Shown here: positions 8,009-14,870 of the stretch, piece by piece
How the letters are laid out: every line of letters begins with the position of its first letter
How positions within the stretch are numbered: position 1 is the stretch's first letter
From: Discostella pseudostelligera
Taxonomy: Eukaryota > Bacillariophyta > Thalassiosirophyceae > Thalassiosirales > Thalassiosiraceae
Direction: 5' to 3'
DNA: 14,870 nt
Assembly: GCA_036940085.1 (NCBI GenBank)
Contig: JALLBK010001184.1
Location: forward strand, 1 to 14,870
The notes under the pieces: generated by a model
What the model saw: the letters and a program-made list of their open reading frames with translations, nothing else
The model's database searches: none
Told to the model about the DNA's origin: nothing
Made by a program: the position numbers and the translations under genes

Positions 8009-9562
8009 TCAATCACTGGTTGCGTTCGCGGCGGACACACATTGTGCAATGCTGTCCCAAACGCGGTGAATATTCCCGTCAGAGCACTTGCTGTATGCTA
8101 TCATAGGGCTCTCTGCATCACTGGATTGGCTCACTGTACGGCGAAAGGCGGTGTACATTGTGGTTAGGTCATTGGTGTTGTCGAGTTTCGGATTCGATGT
8201 GCATGCATATTGAAAGTTGTCGGTGATGTCGCAAGAATTCACGTTTGTTCCGGATGGATTACTAGTGTCAGTGGAATGAGATACATTGCCGGCGGTATAA
8301 GTGTCCTTACTCTTCTGCTCATTGAGACGTTTCAGCTCTACGAGACACTTTTGAATGACTCTCACTTCATCGTCGTATGGAATGACTTGCTGGCGGAAGA
8401 GTTGCTCCAGAAATGCCTGCCGCGCAAAGATCATTCTTTCCCGGTTGAAGATCCGCTTCGATGCCTCAATGATCGCCGCCAAGGCAATCTTCGGAGGCGA
8501 TGCCGATACAATAGCAGACACTTTTTCAGAACCGCAAAATGATGCTAGGGTTGCTAACATAACGGCATCTAATACGATGCGCTCCTCGATATCGCATTGA
8601 GGTGCCCATGGACTCGAACAGTTCCGTACTCGATGTGGTATCAACAAAGGCAGCAATTCATGGATGAATCTCAAAGAAGTGGGCGTGTGGACTCGGAACC
8701 TCAATAATTTCAGTATGATCAATTCCATGTCTTCGATCTGCACCGACGAAATTGTTCCATCACCCATTGCATTCGCAAACCCTGTTGATGTGGCGATCGT
8801 AGGAGTGCTTTGGAATACCTTGCATGCAAGATATAACGATGCAACGGCAGCTAAACGATATTGTACAATGTCCAAACCATGGATGGAGTCATCGCACTGC
8901 TGTCTTTCGTGTCGTTGAGAGTGATTGTCATTGTCTTCAATGCATACCTCATATCGAGAATCGTGACTAGTCTTTGACTTCTTTGACGGCGAAGGAGTTG
9001 AAATACACCCAACATCATCAGTTATAGTGGTAGAATTCGTAGCAGTAGTAGTAATAGTTTCCTCGTCACCGAGGATGCGCCTAAATTCGTTGGGGAAGCA
9101 AACGCTCATCGAATAGACATCCAGATACGACAGCGCGACGAGGGCAGTATTGAACTCATAATTCCTACTGTGGATATAGTCGAAATACCATGCAATGACA
9201 CGAGTCCTCCAACTCAGGAGAATCTCAGGGTGTTGGTCAGGGCGTACTTTGTTGCCCGGTGCATCGAGAATAGACGTAGATGACGACGACGATGATGGCG
9301 TCGCATTTCGTCGCGACTGCATCATTGCCGAGCATGCCGTTCTCGATTCAACATTGCATTTGGTAGATGATTGATGGTCAAGGAAGCGATCACGCCACAT
9401 GGTCAGATTGGCTAGGTAGGCTCGGTCGCAGGCGTAGAGAGGATGATTTGCACGCTTTAGCAATGCATGTAGCTCCGCCGCGTGGGACGCATCGGCATTT
9501 TCAATGATGGTGATGGCGCCGGCGACATCGGCATCGGGAGCATTGCTGCACAAATACGACAT
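8009..9562 (-). CDS. Divergent cyclin with a 60+ residue insert in the N-terminal cyclin fold
   Basis: A single exon of 517 residues with ATG at 9562. The cyclin box is visible in two pieces. Residues 112-164 correspond to helices 1-2 (ILLSWRTRVIAWYFDYI, then LVALSYLDVYSM). Residues 230-303 correspond to helices 3-5 (YRLAAVASLYLACKVF with the conserved Lys248; then IEDMELIILKLLRFRVHTPTS). A weaker C-terminal cyclin fold covers about 325-412. Between the pieces lies a low-complexity insert (166-229), Thr-rich, then SPSKK (191-195), a full CDK consensus next to a basic stretch. N-terminal 1-110 and C-terminal 415-517 are variable, with Ser-rich stretches. By family, cyclins bind and activate CDKs to drive cell-cycle steps. 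Diatoms have an expanded set of lineage-specific cyclins, and the divergence here fits that group, but the subclass cannot be fixed by eye. Upstream sequence has weak E2F-like elements. Confidence 0.87.
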   Translation of the reverse strand: MSYLCSNAPDADVAGAITIIENADASHAAELHALLKRANHPLYACDRAYLANLTMWRDRFLDHQSSTKCNVESRTACSAMMQSRRNATPSSSSSSTSILDAPGNKVRPDQHPEILLSWRTRVIAWYFDYIHSRNYEFNTALVALSYLDVYSMSVCFPNEFRRILGDEETITTTATNSTTITDDVGCISTPSPSKKSKTSHDSRYEVCIEDNDNHSQRHERQQCDDSIHGLDIVQYRLAAVASLYLACKVFQSTPTIATSTGFANAMGDGTISSVQIEDMELIILKLLRFRVHTPTSLRFIHELLPLLIPHRVRNCSSPWAPQCDIEERIVLDAVMLATLASFCGSEKVSAIVSASPPKIALAAIIEASKRIFNRERMIFARQAFLEQLFRQQVIPYDDEVRVIQKCLVELKRLNEQKSKDTYTAGNVSHSTDTSNPSGTNVNSCDITDNFQYACTSNPKLDNTNDLTTMYTAFRRTVSQSSDAESPMIAYSKCSDGNIHRVWDSIAQCVSAANATSD

Positions 9563-9729
9563 GATTCCTTTTCTCCAACAGTGATACAGCCTCGATTGCG
9601 ATTCCTTCAGATCAATCTCCAGGGTGGGGCAGCGATCATGGCGTCGGGCATGATCATGGTGTGATGGTGCGGTGATGGCTACGATGGATGGCGTCGGAAG
9701 GTGCGGAGTGCGGATGTCGCATCATCGGC

Positions 9730-9747
9730 GGGCGGGCGGGCGGCGGG
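9730..9747 (+). promoter_or_regulatory. G-quadruplex-forming motif upstream of the cyclin
   Basis: Four GGG runs (9730-9732, 9734-9736, 9738-9740, 9745-9747) are separated by loops of 1, 1 and 4 bases, a canonical G3 quadruplex pattern. It is about 170 bp upstream of the cyclin ATG, on the strand opposite the gene. A regulatory role is only inferred. Confidence 0.5.
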
Positions 9748-9783
9748 CGGCGATGGCATGGTGATGGCTCTCGCGATGCTTCG

Positions 9784-9818
9784 CGGAATTTGGCGATCGA
9801 TGGATTCCGACGCCAAAA
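9784..9818. promoter_or_regulatory. Inverted repeat with TTTGGCG/CGCCAAA arms upstream of the cyclin
   Basis: TTTGGCG (9789-9795) and CGCCAAA (9811-9817) are exact reverse complements, and overlapping CGGAAT/ATTCCG arms form a second pairing. TTTGGCG is the half-site shared with the E2F consensus. It is about 230-255 bp upstream of the cyclin ATG. Weak, but consistent with the other E2F-like groups. Confidence 0.35.
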
Positions 9819-10301
9819 TTTTCGCTCAGAGATCTCTTTTGATCATCCCGTGAAGAAAAATACAAGCCACTCTAGAGAGAACCTCTCTCTATGCTCCTAG
9901 CAAATGCAATCAGTTGCTTAGAGTGAAGCGTTCATATTATGTTGCATTAAGTTGATAGACACTATATTGTCTCTACGATGATGATTATTTCGACAATATA
10001 CTAAAATGCATTGCAATTCATCAACCATGATGATGTACATCCATCAATACCATTTCATTGATGCTGTGGTACCTGTGACTAGGTAGTTCGGATAACACGA
10101 ATTTCAATCATCATTTCCTCGCCAGTTTGATCTTAGACACTGTAATTAAATCATTCAGCTTGTAAGATCAATCGTCTGATTCTATCATAAATAAAGAATC
10201 CAAGCTGCTACTGTTCTCATCAAATCTGTTTCGAGAGTAATTGTAATGCGCAAAATGTTACTCTGCATTGAATGGAACTCCATCACAACATCCTCTTCGA
10301 A

Positions 10302-11508
10302 TCAAATTTCAATTTCCTCATTTGTGTATTCATTGGCTCCGTCCACAACCTGATCCAAAGTTGATCTATCTTCCTCCGTTTCCACTTCCACAACATGATG
10401 AGTCGCCGAGAATACATCAATATGTTTTGGATTACTTCCAAACGTCAGGGGAAGTAAACAATCTGCATCCAATTCATCAATCAAATGATCTTTCATCAGA
10501 ATATTCGACACAACATCCAACGGATCAGGATCGACACGTTGTTCAATTAATATCCAATCACTCTCCTTTGCACACCGAACCATCTCCGCCTGTATCAGTC
10601 GTATACGTTCAAAGCTCCGAAGCTTATCATCCTCAGCCTTCTTCTTCCCGGTAACAAAGCCACGCTTGCGTAATAACTGCTTATGCCGTTCTTCATCCGA
10701 TACCATGAGGAGTACGCCACAGGCCACGCCACCCGAGGCACGGAACTTATCAAGTAATTGTCGTGATGGTTTGATGGATACACCCTCGAGGACGAGGGAT
10801 ACGCCACGTTGTATGGCATCGTCGACGAGACCCTCGACACTGGAATTTAATACTTTGCATGTTTCGATCCATGATTTGACGGGATCGTTGGTACCATCTT
10901 CGGAGGATGGAGCTATGATGCCCGATGATTGTTATATTGTTTTGTGATTTAATGGTGCACATGAGAATGATGCAAGATGAATGGTTTTGATTAGGATATG
11001 TGGCTTGCAAAACTTTGTCCACAAGGGGAAATAAATTCCATAAAGAACTGCAAACAACACAGGCTCTTAGCCATCTATCTCTTCACTCACCATAGGACGA
11101 ACGATGCAACGGAGGTGAAATATCCTCGGGAACATACGAACGCATCACTGCTCGTACCGTATCAGTAGATATGCATTTCAATATCCCCTGTTCAAGTGCT
11201 AACGACATACCAAATGTTGATTTGCCCGTCCCTGGCGATCCGCTAATCAGTATGAGTTTGGGTGGCTCTTTCCCAGCTTTGAGTTGTGGATGTCCTAAGT
11301 TGAATTTGGGACGTTGCATAGAGGCATGGATAGAGGTATCATGTTGTCGTTGATGTTGTATTTTGCGTGTAGGTGGAGAATAATACGATCTTGGAGCAAG
11401 TGTAGAGTCAATCCATCTGAGGGGTGATATGTGAAACGCAACAGTTGACCTTGGCGACGATGAAACGAGGAAAGTGATGACGAGAAGATTGGTAACTCGG
11501 TGCAACAT
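10302..11508 (-). CDS. Plastid-targeted P-loop kinase, 2-phosphoglycerate kinase-like
   Basis: Two exons, complement(11091-11508) and complement(10302-10912), flank a 178-bp intron (GTGAGT donor, CATAG acceptor, phase 1) and encode 342 residues. Residues 1-24 form a signal peptide (hydrophobic NLLVITFLVS core) ending V-A, followed by Phe25 and a Ser/Arg/His/Pro-rich stretch to about 75. This is the bipartite pre-sequence with Phe at +1 used for import into diatom plastids. The kinase starts near 83 with Walker A GSPGTGKST (90-98), then STDTVRAVMRSY (114-125), LVLEGVSIKPS in exon 2 and GVLLMVSDEERHKQLLRKRG. That order and those motifs match the 2-phosphoglycerate kinase/LPA1 group. Archaeal members phosphorylate 2-phosphoglycerate; plant LPA1 affects phytic acid levels. 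The substrate here is unproven. The acidic tail (about 315-342) is extra. It is divergent from coatomer delta. Confidence 0.87.
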
Positions 11509-11995
11509 CCTCTAGAAGAATGTGAATTGTGAGTACACTACTACTTTGAACGACGATTGGCAACTGCTCTCCGGAAAATGATTAGCTTGGTAGAGAGGTC
11601 ATTGATGCAATTGTTGGGGAGGGAAATGGAAGTGAAGCACCAAATCTTTCAATTAGATATCGTCGTGCCACTGGAACAGGCGGACGTCATGGAAGTGGAA
11701 GTGGAGGGAGCACATCTTCATCTTCATCTTCATCATCCGCAGAGCGAGAGCTCCGCGCCGCAGACGCAGAGAACAGCCCGCGAACACCCGTGTCAAGATG
11801 ACGTCAGCACGATCTTTGATGACGTAAGATACTCAATCGGATACAAAAATGAGCACTTGGATAGATTCTGGACACAACAATGCCAAACAAAAAGCAAAAT
11901 CCGCCGACTAAGACAAGCCGCCCCGCCGCCTCCGACGCCGCGCCCCCTACGAACTACCACCACTCCATAGCAGCAGCCCCCAATCCAACCCAACC
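11509..11995. promoter_or_regulatory. Divergent promoter region with a CRE-type pair
   Basis: A 487-bp gap between the kinase start and the coatomer start. It contains a palindromic TGACGTCA at 11799-11806 and TGACGTAA at 11820-11827, 21 bp apart, about 170-200 bp before the coatomer ATG. These are bZIP (CRE-type) sites. In the diatom Phaeodactylum, TGACGT/ACGTCA elements mediate CO2/cAMP control of a carbonic anhydrase gene. A CATCTT hexamer repeat lies near 11713-11732. An open frame covers 11557-11970 but lacks a convincing start and protein character. Confidence 0.5.
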
Positions 11996-13654
11996 ATGGT
12001 AGTCCTCTCCGCCTCCATCCTCTCCAACCGCGGTTCAAAACCACTCGTCTCCCGTCAATTCGTCGAAATGAATCGCATGCGCGTCGAGGGTCTCCTGGCC
12101 GCCTTTCCCAAACTCATTGGTCATTCTCGTCAACACACCTTTGTCGAAACCGATGCCGTCCGATATGTCTACCAACCCATGGAGAATAATATGTTCTTAC
12201 TCCTTATCACCAATAAGGCTAGTAATATCGTTGAAGATTTGGGTACCTTGCGTCTCTTGGCCAAGGTGGTACCGGACGTGACCGGTTCAATTTCGGAACA
12301 TTCGGTGAATGAACATGCCTTTGAAATTATATTCGCTTTTGATGAAGTATTGACTACCGGGGGATACAAGGAGGACATCTCTCCATCGACAATACGGACA
12401 AATTTGGAAATGCACAGTCATGAGGAGGAGATGGCACTCATGCTCAAGAAGAGTAAGGAGGATGCGGCACGTGGGCAGATGCAAGCCCAAGCCAAGGCAA
12501 TTAAGGATCGACAGATGGCAGCATTGCGTGATAATTTAATGCATGGCGGATCGGGTGCGGGAGCACGACCACCCTCGGGAATGGTTGGATTTGGGGGAGG
12601 CGGGCCACAACGTCCAGGAGGGTTCGATATGTTTGGAGCTGGTGGTGGGGGAGGGGGCGCAGCAGATTCTAGCTTTGGCGCACCCTCCGACAATCCTTAT
12701 GCCAATCTCGGTAAAGTGAATGAGCCAGAACCAGAGGTACCCAAGGTCATGGCCAAGGGTATGAAACTCGGGGGTGTGGGTGGCGTAGCCAAGAAGAAAG
12801 ATTCTCTCATGGCGGGGATGCTTGCCGAGGACAATCTTGCGATGGGTTCGGGAAATGTCTCCAGCGATCCATTTGGGCTTGGTCTTGGTGCACCCGCCGT
12901 GGCAGCTCCATCGGCTCCATCGGCTCCGGCGACCATCCTCGTCGAGGAACGTATGATTGTTCAAATGTCACGAGAGGGGGAGGTGAAATCATCCGAGGTG
13001 AAGGGTACAATTACCTACACTGCCAACACCAATGCCGGTACAGAGGCCAATGTTACGGTCAACAAGTCTGCCTACTCTGGAAAGTGTGGCGCGGGATGGA
13101 GCTTTGCCACACATCCCAAAGTGGATAAGGCAAGTTACGAAAAGAGTGGATTGCTCACCCTCAAGGGGGGGAAGCCCTACCCACTCAATCGTCCAGTGGG
13201 AATATTGCGTTGGAATTACAGCGGTACCGACTCGGCGCCTTTTACTGTCACTTGTTGGCCGGAAGATGAGGGCAGTGGTACTATCAATGTCAATATGGAG
13301 TTTGAGTTACAACGGTCGGATGCTGTCATTACCGATGTGAACATTGTCTTCCCTCTTGGTTCGACGGATGCCCCGGCCATTGAGGCGATTGATGGACAGT
13401 ACAAGCATGATCCTAGTACTGGCATGATGTGTTGGCATCACGATGTTATTGATGCGAACAATGCATCTGGATCGTTGGAATTTTCCATCGCTGGACGAGA
13501 TGTGGATGTATTCTTCCCCGTCCAGATAGCATTTACGAGTGAGAGTCTCATGTGTCCTATGGAGATCACGAGTTTGGTGAATATGTCGACTGGTGCGTCG
13601 ATTCCAAATAACATGACTGTAAGAGTTGTTCCAGAGTCGTATCAATGTGCATGA
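11996..13654 (+). CDS. ARCN1: Coatomer subunit delta (delta-COP)
   Basis: An intronless 552-residue protein (human and yeast forms are about 510-545). Residues 1-140 form the longin-like sigma/mu-adaptin domain, with the highly conserved start (ILSNRGSKPLVSRQFVEM, then RVEGLLAAFPKLI). A charged helix follows (143-180, EEEMALMLKKSKEDA). A long Gly/Pro/Met-rich linker (about 184-312) is rich in GGG runs and ends in an Ala-Pro-Ser repeat. The C-terminal mu-homology domain covers about 317-552. Delta-COP is part of the F-subcomplex of the COPI coat, which drives retrograde Golgi-to-ER transport. The ATG at 11996 is in a good context (ACCATGG). The linker is more Gly-rich than in animals. In eukaryotes the gene is normally essential. 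Its head-to-head neighbour is the plastid kinase, with no obvious functional link. Confidence 0.97.
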   Translation: MVVLSASILSNRGSKPLVSRQFVEMNRMRVEGLLAAFPKLIGHSRQHTFVETDAVRYVYQPMENNMFLLLITNKASNIVEDLGTLRLLAKVVPDVTGSISEHSVNEHAFEIIFAFDEVLTTGGYKEDISPSTIRTNLEMHSHEEEMALMLKKSKEDAARGQMQAQAKAIKDRQMAALRDNLMHGGSGAGARPPSGMVGFGGGGPQRPGGFDMFGAGGGGGGAADSSFGAPSDNPYANLGKVNEPEPEVPKVMAKGMKLGGVGGVAKKKDSLMAGMLAEDNLAMGSGNVSSDPFGLGLGAPAVAAPSAPSAPATILVEERMIVQMSREGEVKSSEVKGTITYTANTNAGTEANVTVNKSAYSGKCGAGWSFATHPKVDKASYEKSGLLTLKGGKPYPLNRPVGILRWNYSGTDSAPFTVTCWPEDEGSGTINVNMEFELQRSDAVITDVNIVFPLGSTDAPAIEAIDGQYKHDPSTGMMCWHHDVIDANNASGSLEFSIAGRDVDVFFPVQIAFTSESLMCPMEITSLVNMSTGASIPNNMTVRVVPESYQCA

Positions 13655-13895
13655 GAAGCTATGAGAAGGTGGCAAGTGAGGGGTGCGGAAAGTGCAGAAC
13701 GGTCTATTATTGATCACTGTTTGGTTACATGAAATTTTTGCATTGGTGAACAGTCAGATGTGGGGGAAAGTTTCAGAGAGAACTTGCGCAGAGCATAAGT
13801 AATGTTAGTAGTTGTCATTAACTCTTGACCTCAGTGTAGCTCAGTGCAGAAGCTATCCAATCGAGTCGAAGTAATACTATCGATGTTCGTAGTAG

Positions 13896-14870
13896 ATGAT
13901 GTCGTCAAGATCGGCACCACCACCACCGCACCATGATGAACCATGCGACAGACAGACGAGAGGAGCTTCCGCTTTCCCGCCAAATAACTGCGGAAGCGGT
14001 GGGTTGCGTTGTGCCGTAAGCCGTAACGGTATCTCTAACGCTAACGATGGTCGCCGCTCGTCGTACTATGCAATCAAAATCAAAGAGAGCAGGAGTACCT
14101 CGTATCACGACCTTCTTCCGCTTCCAAAGACAATTGACAATTTCCCACCACCCCATCGCCTACGCTGCATCAACATCATGTTTGAGCCTCAGTCGGATGA
14201 TGATTCGTCCCAGGCATCTTCGGGTGATGAAATGCTGAACTTGGTTCCATTTTCCCAAGAGACGACGACGTCATCGACTACTCCAGAGAAGAGCGCCAGC
14301 AAAGTTAGTGAAGATGGGGCCAATAATGCGTTCACTCTTAAACCGCGTACGAAGCGCAAACATGACGAATGCACCGCCGATGAAGCCAAGATGGAAGAGA
14401 AAGGTGAGTCATTGCCATTATGTGATTATGTGTCATGTAAATATAATTACCTGTCACCGTTCCCTTAATCTGGATCGATCGTTGCTTTGCTCGCATGTAG
14501 CACGCGAGAATGCTCAAAAAGCATTCGACATTGTTTTTCATGGCTGTAAAGTACGGAATCTATATTGGCGTACAATGTCCAAGAAAGGCACGAAAGTAAT
14601 CTATCCCGTTCGAGTGGTCCCCAGGGACGAGACCGTCGGGCTCATGCTAAAAGATTACAATGGTGATACCGAATGTCCAGTGCAATACATTCAATATCCC
14701 CATCCACAGATAAAGGGTCATGACATTGGCCAATTTGGCATTGCTACAAAGAAGAGTCTTACTCATTACCACGGTGACGGTAACGACGAGAACGTCTGGT
14801 GCGCTACGAAAATCGAGCAGTACTTGAAACAATTGAAGCGAGCTCATAAAATTCTCCAACCTGTTGACTT
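13896..14870 (+). CDS. Unrecognised protein, two exons, 3' end beyond the window
   Basis: Exon 1 runs from 13896 (or from a later ATG) to 14403. A 97-bp intron follows (GTGAGT donor at 14404, TGTAG acceptor to 14500, phase 1). Exon 2 runs from 14501 and is open to the window edge, giving at least 292 residues. The N-terminal part is disordered: Pro/His/Ser-rich, then an acidic Ser-rich segment (SDDDSSQASSGDE), then a basic KPRTKRKH patch that could be a nuclear localisation signal. Exon 2 encodes a compact segment with regular hydrophobic and aromatic spacing (GCKVRNLYW, KVIYPVRVV, VQYIQYPHPQIKGHDIGQFG). It looks like a folded domain but I cannot name it. Two starts are possible: ATG 13896 adds about 94 residues with poor protein character, while ATG 14178 starts right at the acidic segment and leaves a perfect E2F-like palindrome upstream as promoter or 5' UTR. 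Confidence 0.7.
13965..13997. promoter_or_regulatory. E2F-like palindrome inside an 8-bp inverted repeat
   Basis: TTTCCCGCCAAA at 13973-13984 is a full match to the palindromic E2F/DP consensus. It is bracketed by GCTTCCGC (13965-13972) and GCGGAAGC (13990-13997), exact reverse complements that could form a hairpin. It lies inside the predicted exon 1 if ATG 13896 is used, but upstream of the gene if ATG 14178 is the start. Confidence 0.5.

Larger units (their letters stand above)
9563..10301. other. Gene-free region: cyclin upstream DNA and kinase 3' region
   Basis: A 739-bp stretch without a supportable gene. The part near the cyclin (9563-9830) is GC-rich, with repeated GATGG/GGCG words, a G-quadruplex-like run and an inverted repeat. 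The part from about 9900 to 10301 is AT-rich and shows nothing I can name; it should include the 3' UTR of the minus-strand kinase gene. Confidence 0.5.

Noticed and set aside
7754..8167. 137-codon plus-strand frame overlapping the cyclin 3' end
   Set aside because: It overlaps the cyclin coding sequence antisense and has no protein-like character.
9901..10301. AT-rich gap checked for tRNA, small RNA or a hidden gene
   Set aside because: No cloverleaf, no long open frame and no conserved box could be recognised by eye.
11557..11970. 137-codon plus-strand open frame upstream of coatomer delta
   Set aside because: It begins with TTG, has simple-sequence content (His-Leu and Pro runs) and no domain; better explained as promoter/5' UTR DNA.
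13896..14010. ASAFPP string near the N-terminus of the last gene, resembling the diatom plastid ASAFAP motif
   Set aside because: No hydrophobic signal peptide precedes it, and the real start is probably at 14178, so it is likely not even translated.

Overview
The window looks like nuclear DNA of a photosynthetic stramenopile, most likely a centric diatom. Spliceosomal GT-AG introns of about 80-180 bp interrupt several genes. The proteins are eukaryotic (coatomer delta, UCH-type deubiquitinase, three-repeat mitochondrial carrier, adrenodoxin-type ferredoxin, cyclin). One protein starts with a signal peptide ending in a V-A/F boundary, the pre-sequence form used for import into secondary (red-lineage) plastids. 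Gene density is high, at nine genes in 14.9 kb. Species is not determined.

Layout. 52-855 (+): ubiquitin C-terminal hydrolase. 1100-3089 (-): a large basic, Ser-rich protein with a KEN box, interrupted by an assembly error (an exact 72-bp duplication around one N). 3570-4768 (-): two-exon SLC25 mitochondrial carrier. It is divergent from 5253-6125 (+), a four-exon mitochondrial [2Fe-2S] ferredoxin. 6846-7565 (+), with a probable upstream exon: a LOV-like PAS protein that lacks the photoactive Cys. 8009-9562 (-): a divergent cyclin with a large insert in its cyclin fold. 10302-11508 (-): two-exon P-loop kinase of the 2-phosphoglycerate kinase type with a plastid pre-sequence. It is divergent from 11996-13654 (+), coatomer subunit delta. 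13896-end (+): an unrecognised two-exon gene cut by the window edge.

Shared themes. Two head-to-head gene pairs share intergenic regions: carrier/ferredoxin and kinase/coatomer. E2F/DP-like sequences (TTGGCGGGA and relatives) cluster upstream of the KEN-box gene and between carrier and ferredoxin, occur near the 5' end of the last gene, and are present in weaker form upstream of the cyclin. This suggests that part of the region is under cell-cycle transcriptional control. Mitochondrial iron-sulfur and transport functions, cell-cycle functions, ubiquitin recycling and vesicle transport are otherwise ordinary housekeeping neighbours. I see no mobile element, RNA gene or CRISPR array, and no evidence of a multi-gene novel system. 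The novelty lies in individual proteins: the KEN-box protein, the Cys-less LOV domain, the cyclin insert, the plastid 2-PGK-like kinase and the last gene.
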